This document shows positions 1 through 10,100 of a stretch of 64,000 nucleotides of DNA, piece after piece; within the stretch, counting starts at the first letter, position 1; each line of letters starts with the position of its first letter. Position numbers and translations under genes: made by a program. The notes under the pieces are model-generated. The model did not search any database. It had not been told where the DNA came from and worked only from the letters and a program-made list of their open reading frames with translations. This DNA is from Candidatus Thioglobus sp. NP1 (lineage in GTDB: Bacteria > Pseudomonadota > Gammaproteobacteria > PS1 > Pseudothioglobaceae). The DNA lies in the NCBI RefSeq assembly GCF_003326015.1, contig NZ_CP023860.1:434001-498000 (forward strand), given 5' to 3'.

Positions 1-1
1 T

Positions 2-484
2 ATCACCGCTTGTTCAATGGCCTTTGCACATGGTTCTAATGACGTTGCAAATGCTATTGGCCCCTTGGCTGCTGTCTATAGTATTGTTGCATCGGGAGGT
101 GAAATTGTTTCCAAAAGCGTACTACCCTCTTGGATTCTTTTAGTTGGTGGTGGAGGAATCGTTTTTGGACTTGCAACCTTTGGCTTTAGAGTAATGAGAA
201 CTATAGGTAAAAACATTACAGAGCTAACACCAAGCAGGGGCTTTTCTGCTGAACTTGCTGCCGCAACAACTGTTGTATTTGCCTCTTATACGGGTCTTCC
301 AGTTTCAACAACTCAGGTTCTTGTTGGAGCAGTTTTAGGAGTTGGTATTGCAAGAGGACTTGCCTCACTAAACCTAAGGGTCATTAATAAAATCTTTCTT
401 TCATGGATTATCACTTTGCCAGCTGGAGCATTAATGTCGATTTTATTTTTCTTTGCACTCAAGGGCTTCTTTGGTTCATCTTAA
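2..484 (+). CDS. Inorganic phosphate transporter, PiT family (C-terminal part)
   Basis: The reading frame is open from the left edge, so only the C-terminal 160 residues are present. They contain the signature [12 protein letters not shown], which marks the second of the two inverted repeats in PiT transporters. Further on is the conserved [14 protein letters not shown] stretch. Several hydrophobic segments fit a multi-pass inner-membrane protein that takes up phosphate with a proton or cation. The 5' end lies outside the window. PiT genes often follow a PhoU/DUF47 gene, but that cannot be checked here. The ATG at 17 is internal, not a start. Confidence 0.93.
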   Translation: MTACSMAFAHGSNDVANAIGPLAAVYSIVASGGEIVSKSVLPSWILLVGGGGIVFGLATFGFRVMRTIGKNITELTPSRGFSAELAAATTVVFASYTGLPVSTTQVLVGAVLGVGIARGLASLNLRVINKIFLSWIITLPAGALMSILFFFALKGFFGSS

Positions 485-540
485 TTGTTTTAAATTAAGT
501 AAAATGATTGAATTAACTGGTAATTTATCGGAGGCTTATT

Positions 541-768
541 GTGACATTAGAAGAGGTGCAAAAAAAACTTGAGTCAGGAATTGAGCAGTCTGAAGTTACT
601 ATGGAGGGTGATGGATGTAACTGCTCAGCAGTAATTGTGTCACCATTATTCGAAGGACTATCACTTTTGCAAAGGCAAAGAGCAGTTCTTGCAGTTGTTA
701 AAGAAGAAATCAAAAGTGGTGAGCTTCATGCATTGAGTGTCAAAACATTTACCCCTGAAGAGAGATAG
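541..768 (+). CDS. ibaG: BolA/IbaG family protein
   Basis: A 75-residue protein with GTG start, preceded by GGAG at about 531-534. The pattern CNCSAVIVSPLFEGLSLLQRQ, a central FEGLS...RQR helix and a C-terminal LSVKTFTPEE strand match the class II KH-like fold of the BolA/IbaG (YrbA) group. Family members bind [2Fe-2S] clusters together with monothiol glutaredoxins and act in iron-sulfur trafficking or acid stress. The short size and the CNC motif favour IbaG over BolA proper. It sits just upstream of rpmE on the same strand, and a probable rpmE promoter lies at its 3' end. Confidence 0.85.
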   Translation: MTLEEVQKKLESGIEQSEVTMEGDGCNCSAVIVSPLFEGLSLLQRQRAVLAVVKEEIKSGELHALSVKTFTPEER

Positions 769-776
769 TATATAAT
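748..776 (+). promoter_or_regulatory. Probable sigma-70 promoter of rpmE
   Basis: A -35-like TTTACC (748-753), 17 bases, then a perfect -10 TATAAT (771-776). It overlaps the end of the ibaG coding region and lies about 30 bases upstream of the rpmE start. Prediction from consensus only. Confidence 0.5.
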
Positions 777-807
777 TCGATTCCTTTAAATCTTTAAGAT
801 TATAGTT

Positions 808-1020
808 ATGCAAAAAGATATTCATCCAGCTTATGAAAACATTAAAGTAGTTTGTAGTTGCGGTAACACCTTTGAAACTCGTTCAACTTCTGGTAAAGAA
901 GAGCTTCATCTTGATGTATGTTCAAGTTGCCATCCTTTTTACACAGGTAAACAAAAAATTATGGACACAGCGGGTCGTGTTGAGAAGTTTAAGTCTCGTT
1001 ATGGTGCGTACAAGCGATAA
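808..1020 (+). CDS. rpmE: 50S ribosomal protein L31, zinc-binding type
   Basis: A 70-residue basic protein starting [10 protein letters not shown], typical of bacterial L31. It carries four cysteines in two pairs, C16/C18 and C38/C41, so it is the zinc-containing (C+) form that is normally expressed under zinc-replete conditions. The C+ form is released from ribosomes when zinc is short in species with a Zur-controlled zinc-free paralog, and a Zur-like regulator is present at 54348. No zinc-free L31 paralog is visible in this window. The gene is followed by a strong terminator, so it is probably monocistronic. Confidence 0.97.
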   Translation: MQKDIHPAYENIKVVCSCGNTFETRSTSGKEELHLDVCSSCHPFYTGKQKIMDTAGRVEKFKSRYGAYKR

Positions 1021-1040
1021 ATAATAACTTATTTGCTCTT

Positions 1041-1064
1041 AAAGCCACAACTGTGGCTTTTTTT
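1041..1064 (+). terminator. Intrinsic terminator after rpmE
   Basis: A perfect hairpin, AAAGCCACA pairing with TGTGGCTTT around a tiny loop, followed by a T run. It lies 20 bases after the rpmE stop and separates it from hemE. Confidence 0.9.
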
Positions 1065-1132
1065 GTGTCAGAAGTAAACATAAAAAAGACCTTTAAGAAT
1101 GACTATAATCAATCTTTTATAGAGAAAATATA

Positions 1133-2173
1133 ATGGCATTTGACTACATTAATGCGCTTCTAAAAAAAGAAGTGTCAAGAACTCCAATTTGGGTAATGCG
1201 ACAAGCTGGTCGTTACTTGCCAGAGTATCGTGCTACAAGAAAAAGAGCGGGGGATTTTTTAACGTTATGCAAGTCTAGTGATCTAGCTTGTGAGGTTACC
1301 CTTCAGCCCCTTGAGCGATTTGACTTAGATGCGGCAATTCTATTTTCAGATATATTAACTATTCCAGATGCTATGGGTCTTGGTCTTCATTTTGTTGAAG
1401 GAGAAGGACCTAAATTTTCTAAACCGCTTAACACGCTCAGTGATATTGATCATTTATATAAGCCAGATGTTGGAAGTGAGCTCGCATATGTAAGTGATGC
1501 AGTCTCAGTAATAAAGTCAAATCTTAACGGAAAAGTCCCACTTATTGGCTTTACAGGAAGTCCTTGGACTCTTGCAACTTATATGGTTGAAGGTGGAACA
1601 AGTAAAGCATTTTCAAAGGTCAAGGGTCTTCTGTATGAAAATCCAAAGCATATGCATAAACTTCTAGATGTTCTAGCTGACACGATTATCGATTACTTGA
1701 ATTCACAAATTGAGGCAGGAGCAGATTCATTAATGATTTTTGATACTTGGGGTGGCCTTTTAAATAAGAATAGTTATGAAAACTTCTCGCTTAGATATAT
1801 GTCAAAAATTGTTGATGGAATTCATAGGACCTATGAGGGAAAAAGAATTCCAGTAACTCTTTTTACTAAAGGTGGTGCGGCATGGCTTGAACAAATTGCA
1901 GCTACTGGCTGTGATGGTGTTGGTTTAGACTGGACAATTGAAATTGGTGATGCTCAAAGAAGAATTGGTTCAAAGGTATCTCTTCAGGGTAATCTTGATC
2001 CTTCAGTTCTATATGCTTCACCTGAGGTTATTATCTCTGAGGCTCATAAAGTACTAGATCAATTTAAAGGAAAAACCGGACATGTATTTAATCTTGGCCA
2101 TGGTATTACTCCTGATGTTAATCCAGATAGTATGAAAGTATTAGTCGATGCAGTTCACTCTTATACAAAATAA
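1133..2173 (+). CDS. hemE: Uroporphyrinogen decarboxylase
   Basis: A 346-residue protein of the usual length for HemE. It decarboxylates the four acetate side chains of uroporphyrinogen III to give coproporphyrinogen III, in cytosolic haem synthesis. The N-terminal signature [16 protein letters not shown] (about residues 18-33) carries the substrate-binding arginines. [17 protein letters not shown] is the second family signature, and [10 protein letters not shown] lies near the C terminus. The ATG is preceded by AGAGAAA. A TATAAT at 1104-1109 could be its -10 box. No other haem gene is adjacent. Confidence 0.97.
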   Translation: MAFDYINALLKKEVSRTPIWVMRQAGRYLPEYRATRKRAGDFLTLCKSSDLACEVTLQPLERFDLDAAILFSDILTIPDAMGLGLHFVEGEGPKFSKPLNTLSDIDHLYKPDVGSELAYVSDAVSVIKSNLNGKVPLIGFTGSPWTLATYMVEGGTSKAFSKVKGLLYENPKHMHKLLDVLADTIIDYLNSQIEAGADSLMIFDTWGGLLNKNSYENFSLRYMSKIVDGIHRTYEGKRIPVTLFTKGGAAWLEQIAATGCDGVGLDWTIEIGDAQRRIGSKVSLQGNLDPSVLYASPEVIISEAHKVLDQFKGKTGHVFNLGHGITPDVNPDSMKVLVDAVHSYTK

Positions 2174-2244
2174 AACTAAATCACTTAAAAAGACTTTAGG
2201 CTTCACTATGTTAAAATTTAGTTAAAACAATTTAATTTATATAT

Positions 2245-3045
2245 ATGTCAAGAATTTTTAATATTTTTAAAAAACTCAATGCTGATGATAGAACAGCTTT
2301 TATTCCCTTTATTACTGCTGGTGATGGTGGTCTAGATAATTGTGAAGCGCTAGTTTTCACATTAGCAGAAAGTGGAGCAGATATCATTGAACTTGGGATG
2401 CCTTTCTCTGATCCTATGGCTGATGGACCTGTAATTGCAAAATCTCATGAAAGAGCAGTAGCTGATGGCATTAATTTAAATGATGTTTTTGCTCTTGTTG
2501 ATAGATTTAGAGAACATAATCAATCTACTGGCATTGTTCTAATGGGTTATACAAACCCAATTGAAGTTTATGGCTATAAGGACTTTGCAATTAGGGCAGA
2601 TGAAGCTGGTGTTGATGGAATTTTAGTTGTTGATATGCCTCCAGAAGAAGCTATGGATCTTAAAAAAGAACTTGATAATTTTGAGATTGATTTAATCTTT
2701 TTAGTAGCACCAACAACAACAGATGAGCGCTTGGAACAGATTTCAAAATTAGCAAGTGGCTATATTTACTATGTTTCCCTAAAGGGCGTTACAGGTGCAG
2801 CAAATCTAAATGTTGATTCAGTTAATTACCATCTTGAAAGAATGAGAAATTATATCCATCTTCCAGTTGGTGTTGGTTTTGGTATAAAAAATGCAGAAAT
2901 TGCAAAGCAAATTGGTCAAAATGCAGATGCAGTAATTGTTGGAAGTGCCCTTGTTTCAATTGTAGAAGAATTATCTAGTGATAAAGATAAGTTAGTGACG
3001 AAGGTTGGAAATTTAGCAAAAGAGATCTCAAATGCGATTACTTGA
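2245..3045 (+). CDS. trpA: Tryptophan synthase alpha subunit
   Basis: A 266-residue TIM barrel that cleaves indole-3-glycerol phosphate to indole and glyceraldehyde 3-phosphate. The motif DIIELGMPFSDPMADGPVIA holds the catalytic glutamate and aspartate, and GVGFGI and VIVGSALV form the phosphate-binding loops. No trpB lies immediately upstream (hemE is there), so the usual trpBA pairing is broken here and the beta subunit must be encoded elsewhere. accD follows 12 bases downstream, an association common in proteobacteria. Confidence 0.96.
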   Translation: MSRIFNIFKKLNADDRTAFIPFITAGDGGLDNCEALVFTLAESGADIIELGMPFSDPMADGPVIAKSHERAVADGINLNDVFALVDRFREHNQSTGIVLMGYTNPIEVYGYKDFAIRADEAGVDGILVVDMPPEEAMDLKKELDNFEIDLIFLVAPTTTDERLEQISKLASGYIYYVSLKGVTGAANLNVDSVNYHLERMRNYIHLPVGVGFGIKNAEIAKQIGQNADAVIVGSALVSIVEELSSDKDKLVTKVGNLAKEISNAIT

Positions 3046-3057
3046 TTAGGGAATAGT

Positions 3058-3903
3058 ATGAGTTGGTTGGAGAAAATATTACCATCGATTGGTAAAAATG
3101 CTAAAAAAAATATCCCTGAAGGTCTTTGGAGTAAGTGTCCTGAATGCAGTCGGGTCCTTTATCAAGAGGAGCTTGAGCGTTTAAGTTATGTGTGTCCCAA
3201 ATGTAGTCATCATTTAAGAATTTCAGCAAGAAAGCGCCTTGAGATTTTTCTTGATAGCGATAATCAGTTAGAAATTGCCGCTAATATTAAGTCTGTAGAT
3301 CCACTTAAATTTAAGGATCAAAAAAAATATAAAGATCGTTATAGTGATGCTCAAAAAAGAACGAAAGAGAATGATGCATTGCTTGCTAAATCAGGTTTAT
3401 TAAATGGAATGCCAATAGTTGCTGCAGCTTTTGATTTTAATTTCATGGGCGGCTCTATGGGTTCAGCAGTTGGAGAAAAATTTGTTCGTGCTACAGATGC
3501 TGCTATTGAAAATAAACAGCCCTTTGTGTGCTTTTCAGCAAGTGGGGGAGCAAGAATGCAAGAAGGCCTTTTTTCGCTGATGCAAATGTCTAAAACATCA
3601 CTTGCAGTTAAACTATTAGCCGATAAGAAAATTCCATTTATTTCTGTTTTAACAGATCCTACTATGGGCGGTGTTTCAGCAAGTCTGGCAATGTTAGGTG
3701 ATGTACAAATTGCAGAACCTAATGCAAGAATTGGTTTTGCAGGTGCTAGAGTTGTTGAGCAAACTGTTCGAGAAGAGTTACCAGAAGGATTTCAAAGAAG
3801 TGAGTTTTTACTCGAGAAGGGAGCAATTGATATGATTGTTCATCGATCAGAATTGCGACAAAAAGTATTCCAGATACTTTCTGCGCTTAATCATAAAAAT
3901 TAA
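3058..3903 (+). CDS. accD: Acetyl-CoA carboxylase, carboxyltransferase beta subunit
   Basis: A 281-residue AccD. It has the N-terminal zinc ribbon with C27, C30, C46 and C49. The crotonase-like carboxyltransferase core follows, with [12 protein letters not shown] and PTMGGVSAS, which bind acetyl-CoA and stabilise the oxyanion. It pairs with AccA to transfer CO2 from carboxybiotin to acetyl-CoA in fatty-acid synthesis. In many relatives accD is followed directly by folC. Here folC is at 43.2 kb on the other strand, and ispH follows instead. Confidence 0.96.
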   Translation: MSWLEKILPSIGKNAKKNIPEGLWSKCPECSRVLYQEELERLSYVCPKCSHHLRISARKRLEIFLDSDNQLEIAANIKSVDPLKFKDQKKYKDRYSDAQKRTKENDALLAKSGLLNGMPIVAAAFDFNFMGGSMGSAVGEKFVRATDAAIENKQPFVCFSASGGARMQEGLFSLMQMSKTSLAVKLLADKKIPFISVLTDPTMGGVSASLAMLGDVQIAEPNARIGFAGARVVEQTVREELPEGFQRSEFLLEKGAIDMIVHRSELRQKVFQILSALNHKN

Positions 3904-3918
3904 ATCATATATAAATAT

Positions 3919-3942
3919 ATGAAAAAAATGAATCAATTTTGA
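3919..3942 (+). other. Minicistron overlapping the ispH start
   Basis: ATGs at 3919 and 3928 are in one frame and encode MKKMNQF before a TGA at 3940-3942. That TGA overlaps the TTG start of ispH (3939-3941) by two bases. Such an arrangement could couple ispH translation to the short leader. It may also be chance, since the region is very AT-rich. Confidence 0.3.
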
Positions 3943-4868
3943 AAGTATTTTTGGCCAATCCAAGAGGTTTCTGTGCAGGCGTTGATCGTGCAATTGAGAT
4001 AGTTGAAAGGGCTCTTGATAAACATGGCGCACCTATCTATGTTCGGCATGAAGTTGTGCATAATAAATTCGTTGTTGCAAACCTTAAAAAAAAGGGAGCA
4101 ATTTTCATAGATGAAATTGACCAAGTTCCTGAGGGAAGTGTTGTAATTTTTAGTGCTCATGGAGTGTCACAAATGGTAAGAAAAGATGCTGTATCAATTT
4201 CTGCTACCATTTATGATGCAACTTGCCCCTTAGTAACAAAAGTTCATAAAGAAGTTATTCGTCGCCAAAAACAAAATCATCAAGTTATCCTTATCGGCCA
4301 TGCTGGGCATCCAGAAGTTGAAGGAACATTAGGCCAGTCAAGTGACCCTAAAAAAATCACTCTGGTAGAATCAATTGATGACATCAATGGTTTAAATTTT
4401 TCAGCAGATATGGATATTTCCTACACAACGCAAACAACATTATCAGTTGATGATACCAAGCAAATAGTTAGTAGTTTAAAGAGTAAGTTTCCTCAAATTC
4501 AGGCTCCTAAAAAGAGTGATATTTGTTATGCAACACAAAATCGTCAAGATTCTGTTAAAGCCATGATAAAGAGTTCAGAAATGCTTCTTGTTATTGGTTC
4601 AAAGAATTCTTCTAACTCTAATCGCTTAAAAGAAATAGCAGAAAATGCAAATAAGCCAGCATATCTAATTGATGGCACAAGTGATATTGATCCAAGTTGG
4701 TTGGATGGAATTAATTCAATTGGCGTAACAGCTGGGGCATCTGCACCAGAAGTTTTGGTGCAAGAAGTAGTAAGTTTTCTTATAGAAAATGGCGCAGATG
4801 AAGTGGTTGAAGTTAGTGGTGCTGAAGAGTTTGTTAATTTTCCAGTTCCAGCGACTTTGAGAGTTTAA
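3939..4868 (+). CDS. ispH: 4-hydroxy-3-methylbut-2-enyl diphosphate reductase
   Basis: A 309-residue IspH/LytB, the last enzyme of the MEP isoprenoid pathway, producing IPP and DMAPP. The three cysteines that hold the [4Fe-4S] cluster are C12 (NPRGFCAGV), C96 ([10 protein letters not shown]) and C196 ([11 protein letters not shown]). H41, H74 and H124 and the proton donor E126 (HPEVEGT) are also present. The start is a TTG, chosen because [12 protein letters not shown] is the normal N terminus and no in-frame ATG precedes it. The absence of a clear Shine-Dalgarno sequence and the overlapping minicistron suggest an unusual translational start. Confidence 0.96.
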   Translation: MKVFLANPRGFCAGVDRAIEIVERALDKHGAPIYVRHEVVHNKFVVANLKKKGAIFIDEIDQVPEGSVVIFSAHGVSQMVRKDAVSISATIYDATCPLVTKVHKEVIRRQKQNHQVILIGHAGHPEVEGTLGQSSDPKKITLVESIDDINGLNFSADMDISYTTQTTLSVDDTKQIVSSLKSKFPQIQAPKKSDICYATQNRQDSVKAMIKSSEMLLVIGSKNSSNSNRLKEIAENANKPAYLIDGTSDIDPSWLDGINSIGVTAGASAPEVLVQEVVSFLIENGADEVVEVSGAEEFVNFPVPATLRV

Positions 4869-4897
4869 ATTAGAGTAATTTTTTAGATAAAGGTGTT

Positions 4898-5902
4898 ATG
4901 AAAAAATATAATATTTATGGGATAGGTGCAGCTATTGTAGATACTGAGGTAATAGTATCTGATTCATTTTTAAATCAAAATAAAATTGATAAGGAGTTAA
5001 TGACTCTTGTTGATGAAGAGCGTCAGCGTTATTTAATTAATGCGTTAACCTCACAGCGTATTCCAGTTAAAAGAAGCTGCGGAGGCTCAGCTTGTAATTC
5101 GGTTGTAGCTGCAAGTAGATTTGGTTCTAAAGCTTTCTTTTCTGGGACGGTTGCTAATGATGATGAAGGTAAATTCTTTGTTAAAGATTTAAAAAGAGCT
5201 GGAGTAGATTTTCATCAAGAAGAGCCATCAAATAGCATCACTGGAAAGTGTCTAGTGATGGTTAGCCCAGATGCTGAACGCACGATGAATACTTATCTAG
5301 GTGCTAGTCTCGAACTATCATATCGTGAGATTGATGAGGAGTCATTAGCAAATTCTAATTGGTTATATATTGAAGGTTATGTAGTTACAGATGAGCAAAG
5401 AACATCTGTTGCATTTAGTGCCATGGACTTTGCAAAGCAAAGTGGTACTAAAACTTCTATTAGTCTATCTGATCCATTTATTGTTGAGGTTTTTGCAGAC
5501 AATATAAAAAAAATTATTGGTGAAAGTGGTGTTGATCTTTTATTCTGTAATGGTGATGAGGCAAGAAGCTTTACAGGAACTCATACTGTTGAGGCAGCTG
5601 CTGAATCTCTTAAAAAATATGCAAAGACATTTGCTATTACAAGGGGGCCTGGAGGATCATTAGTATATGATGGTAATAAGTTCATTCATACACCAGGTGT
5701 TATGTCGAATGCAATAGATACCAATGGAGCTGGGGATATGTTTGCTGGTGCTTTTTTATATGCACTAGAGCAAGGAAAAGATTTTTCATGGGCTGCAAAG
5801 TTTGCAAATGCTTCTTCAGCTCGAGTTGTAAGCCAATTTGGCCCAAGAATTAAGGTTATTGAGTATATAAGTCTTAAGCAGCAATTTAATATACACGACT
5901 GA
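4898..5902 (+). CDS. PfkB-family sugar/nucleoside kinase, adenosine kinase-like
   Basis: A 334-residue ribokinase-fold kinase. The C-terminal PfkB signature DTNGAGDMFAGAFLYAL contains the catalytic aspartate and anion hole. The N-terminal GIGAAIVDTEV and CGGSACNSVVAASRFG segments form the substrate-binding part. The overall pattern resembles bacterial adenosine kinase-like proteins, which are often annotated as adenosine kinase on similarity alone. The true substrate cannot be fixed from sequence. It follows ispH by 29 bases on the same strand. Confidence 0.85.
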   Translation: MKKYNIYGIGAAIVDTEVIVSDSFLNQNKIDKELMTLVDEERQRYLINALTSQRIPVKRSCGGSACNSVVAASRFGSKAFFSGTVANDDEGKFFVKDLKRAGVDFHQEEPSNSITGKCLVMVSPDAERTMNTYLGASLELSYREIDEESLANSNWLYIEGYVVTDEQRTSVAFSAMDFAKQSGTKTSISLSDPFIVEVFADNIKKIIGESGVDLLFCNGDEARSFTGTHTVEAAAESLKKYAKTFAITRGPGGSLVYDGNKFIHTPGVMSNAIDTNGAGDMFAGAFLYALEQGKDFSWAAKFANASSARVVSQFGPRIKVIEYISLKQQFNIHD

Positions 5903-6031
5903 GACTTTCTAAGATTTATAATTTAATCTAGTCTTTTCTGGCCTATAATTGTGACTTTACTGGTCCTATAGTTGTTTAAATCTAAAGCTAATTGTAGGTA
6001 TTATTAACATTTTTAAATTTTGGAGTACTAG

Positions 6032-6316
6032 ATGAACAAAGCAGTAAGTAGATTATTCCAACTCAGAAAAGCATTAGATGAATGTGAAAAAGATTTTGGA
6101 TTGACTGAGTATTCTGAAGTTGAAAGAGCGGTATTCTCGTATATAACTTCAAATACTAATGTAACTATTACTTCAATCAAGAATGATCCATATTTTTCAA
6201 AGTATTCATTATCAACTATTAAAAGGGCAGTGCTTTTTTTAACTACCAATAATATAGTTACAGCAGTTCAGTCTTCTGTTGATAAAAGAGAAATGATCTT
6301 AAGATTTGAAAATTAA
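6032..6316 (+). CDS. Small winged-helix DNA-binding protein (predicted)
   Basis: A 94-residue protein with a clear GGAG at 6022-6025. I do not recognise a named family. The pattern (helix, then YSLSTIKRAVLFLTTNNIVTAV, then a basic beta-wing-like KREMILRF end) resembles the winged helix-turn-helix of MarR-like regulators, where LSTIKRAVLFL would be the recognition helix. There is no effector domain. It stands alone between the kinase gene and a 185-base gap, with about 130 bases of AT-rich DNA upstream, so it probably has its own promoter. Confidence 0.6.
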   Translation: MNKAVSRLFQLRKALDECEKDFGLTEYSEVERAVFSYITSNTNVTITSIKNDPYFSKYSLSTIKRAVLFLTTNNIVTAVQSSVDKREMILRFEN

Positions 6317-6501
6317 TTTATAAATTGTAATAGTGGATTAGGCCTCTGACCACTGTAAAAAGCATGAGCAATCGCATTCAAAACCTTAGAGCTGCGATTA
6401 ATAAATTACAAGAAAGGTTTGTATCCTCCCTTTAGAGGTTGCCGATGTCGTTAGGTAGCTTATACCAGTGATATAAAAACTATATAACAAAGGGGGTATT
6501 T

Positions 6502-7092
6502 TTGTTAATGGAAAGTTTAAATCAACAAAAGCTATTTAGTTTTTTTTCAGATAATATTATGGCTTTTCTTGTTGTAGTATTTATCACCTTTATAAATGGC
6601 CAGTCCTATCCATTTGTTGGAAATCTTGTATGGCTTCCTATTGGTGCAGTTTCCCTATGTTATCTTTTATTTGGCTTTAGGATTTTTGTAGCAGTTTTTT
6701 TAGCTATTACCGCTTCATCTATTTGGTTTCATGACTCAACATTTGATGGTATTAATATTCTTCATTTAGTGGGAACATTTGCACCACTTTTGGCTATTGC
6801 CAGCATGAAGTTTTTCAAATTATCAAATTTTTTTGATGGTGGAAAGGTTGTTTTTCAGCACTTACTTTTTTTAGCAATTCTTACCGCTTTATATAATACA
6901 TTGATGAAATTTTTTGTGTATTCATACCTTTCATCACTGGGTGAAGGCTCCCAATCAATTAACGCTATGCAATTCATTAAAAATTATCTAATTGGAGATG
7001 TTCTTGGCTGCTTGAGTGTTCTATTGTTTGCAGCCCTTGTAATAGTTCCTGGTATTCGATATTTTGCCCCTTCTCATGTCCCTCCCAAATAG
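6502..7092 (+). CDS. Integral membrane protein, MASE1-like
   Basis: A 196-residue very hydrophobic protein with about six membrane spans. The start NLVWLPIGAVSLCYLLFG resembles the first part of MASE1 sensor domains, but no GGDEF, EAL or kinase domain follows, so it is a stand-alone membrane domain. AAGGGGG at 6489-6495 is a strong ribosome-binding site. Its spacing fits the TTG at 6502 better than the in-frame ATG at 6508, and either may be used. It converges on mfd. Function unknown. Confidence 0.6.
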   Translation: MLMESLNQQKLFSFFSDNIMAFLVVVFITFINGQSYPFVGNLVWLPIGAVSLCYLLFGFRIFVAVFLAITASSIWFHDSTFDGINILHLVGTFAPLLAIASMKFFKLSNFFDGGKVVFQHLLFLAILTALYNTLMKFFVYSYLSSLGEGSQSINAMQFIKNYLIGDVLGCLSVLLFAALVIVPGIRYFAPSHVPPK

Positions 7093-7137
7093 CGGCTTTA
7101 TAAAATATCTTTAATTTGACCTTCTAAAGAAAATCCC

Positions 7138-10100
7138 TTAAACAATACTTCCTAGTAATTTGCTTATTTTTTCTATACGGGAATAATCTGCATCCATTGT
7201 GTCCTTATATATAAGAGTATTTTGATTTTTTAATTGAAATATTTGAGAATTCGTTTGAATTAAATTAATAATCTTAGAGGCATCAACTGTATTTTTTTCT
7301 TTTAAAGTGATTTCTGATTTATCATCATAGATGTTAATTTTGTCAATTCCAATTTCTTTTGAGTAAAGCTTTAATGAGGTAGACTCAAATAGATTTTTGG
7401 TAGAGTCAGGAAGTAAACCGAAACGATCAATCATTTCAATCTTTAATTCTTTTAACTCATCATCATCACTCGCACTAGCAATCCTTTTATAAAGTATCAG
7501 TCGCTCATGAACATCAGTTAAATAAGTTTCAGGAATAATGCAGGCAATTCCTGTATTTATTTCAACCTCTTCAACTAATGCATCTTTAATATCAAATTTT
7601 TCATTATTCTTAATTGCTTGAATTGTTCTTTTTAATAAATCATGATATAAATTAAATCCAATTTCAGATATTTTTCCACTTTGATTTTCACCTAATAAAT
7701 CACCAGCACCGCGGATCTCTAAGTCATGGTTGGCAAGCATAAATCCTGCTCCAAGCTCTTCTAGAGAAGCTAGAGCATCAAGTCGTTTTTTTGCATCTAA
7801 AGTTATTGATTGATGAGATTTAATTACAAGATACGCATACGCTTTATGATGCGAGCGACCAACTCTTCCCCGAAGTTGATGAAGCTGAGCAAGCCCAAAA
7901 TTTTGTGCATTATTAATAATAATTGTATTAGCACTAGGTATATCTATACCAGTTTCAATAATAGTTGTGCAAACAAGAAGCTGGAAGCGTTGATGATAAA
8001 AATCAGCCATAATTTGTTCAAGTTCTTTAGTGGGCATTTGTCCATGAGCAACTCTTACATTAATATTTGGCATTAGACTGCTCAAAGATTCAGCCATATT
8101 ATCAATAGTATCTATATCATTATGAACAACAAATATTTGTCCACCTCTATGAAGTTCCCTAGAGCAAGCCTCTTTTATTGATTCATCATTCCACTCATCT
8201 ACAAATGTTTGAATGGCTGTTCTTTTTGCCGGCGGTGAGGCGATAATTGATAGTTCTTTAAGTGCTCCTAGTGCCATATTTAATGATCTAGGTATTGGTG
8301 TTGCAGTCATGGTAAGTATGTCACTCTGCCCTCGAATCTTTTTTAGTGATTCTTTTTGTTTAACACCAAAACGATGTTCTTCATCAATAATTATTAATCC
8401 TAAATTTTTATACTCAATAGTTCCTTGTATCAACTTATGAGTGCCAATAATAATATCAATTTTTCCTTCCTTAAGCTCTGATTTAATTTGAATTTGTTCC
8501 TTGGTATTTTGAAATCTTGAAAGAGATTTAATCATTATTGGGAACTTTGAGAAGCGATCATTAAAAGTTTGGCGGTGTTGACTTGCTAATAAAGTTGTTG
8601 GCACAAGGATTGCAACTTGCTTACCAGCTTCAACAGCTAAGAATGCAGCTCGCATTGCTATTTCAGTCTTTCCAAAGCCCACATCTCCACATACTAAACG
8701 ATCCATTGGTTTATCAGATTGCATATCTAGAAGAACGTCATCCATCGTTTTAAGTTGGTCTGGAGTCTCTTCAAACGCAAAACTTGAAACAAAAGAGCTA
8801 TAAGAGTCACTAGGTGCTGGATAAGCAAACCCCTTTTGAGACTGTCGCTTAGCATAAATCTCTAGAAGTTCTGCTGCAACATCATAGAGAGCTTCAGATG
8901 CTTTTCTTTTTGCTTTTGTCCACTGTTGACTTCCCAGCTTATGAAGAGGCGCATTATCAGAGCTTGCCCCTGAATATCTAGAAATTAGATTAAGTGAAGC
9001 TACTGGAACCATAAGTATTGAGCCATTAGCATATTCTAATGATAAAAAATCTTGTTGATTATCATCAAAGGTTTTACTTTTAAGACCTAAATAACGACCA
9101 ACACCATAATGCTCATGAACAATTGGATCACCTAATTGAATTTCAACAAGGCTTTTAATTGCCTCATCAAAATCTTTATGTTTTGCTCGTCTTCTTCTTT
9201 TTTGATTAACAGCATCTTGGCCAAAGAGGTTATTTTCGGTAATAATTGCAATTTGATTACATAATATCCCTTCATTTAAACTAGCATTAGTTATGCATAG
9301 CTTATTATTTTGCTTTATGAAATCCATCCAGCTTAAACAATCTAATGCTTTCAAATTGTAACTCGATAAAAGATCATTAAGAACACTTTGGCGACCTTCA
9401 GACTCACAAACAATTAAGACTTTACCATCAAAATTTTCAATAAAATCAATTAGTTTATTTAAAGGTTTTTTAGTTTGAGCTTCTATTTTTAAGGGAGGAA
9501 GTATAGAAGAAGAAAAATTTAATGCAGCTTTTTGTTCTAATTTTGAAGTTTGTATTTGAACTTGTTTTTTATCTTTAAGTTCTTTAAAAAATTGTTCCTG
9601 ATTTAAGAATACTTTATTAATTTCTAAAGGAAGTCTTTCTAGAGAATTTTGACAATGTTTAAAGCGTTCTAATAATTCATTACTCTGGATTTTCATTTCC
9701 TCATCAAGGCCCTTACGATAAGCAATAATTGGCTTATTATTAAAAAAGTCAAAAAGTGAGCTTGTTTGCTCAAAAAATAATGGTAAATAAAATTCGATTC
9801 CACCAGGAAAACGACCTTCATTTACTTCGTCATAAATGAAGCCATTAGTATTTCCAAATTCAGATAAATAATTACTCTTAAAAGTTGAAATACTTTCATG
9901 ATCTGATGCAAATTCACGAGCAGGAAGTAGATAAATAGAATTTATTACTTCAATTGATCTTTGTGAGTTGGCATCAAAGGTTCTGATTGAGTCAATTTCA
10001 TTATCAAATAAGTCAATACGGTAGGGTAATTTGGTCCCCATAGGATATAGATCTATTAATGCCCCTTTAATACTAAATTCACCTTGCTCCATAACAGTAG

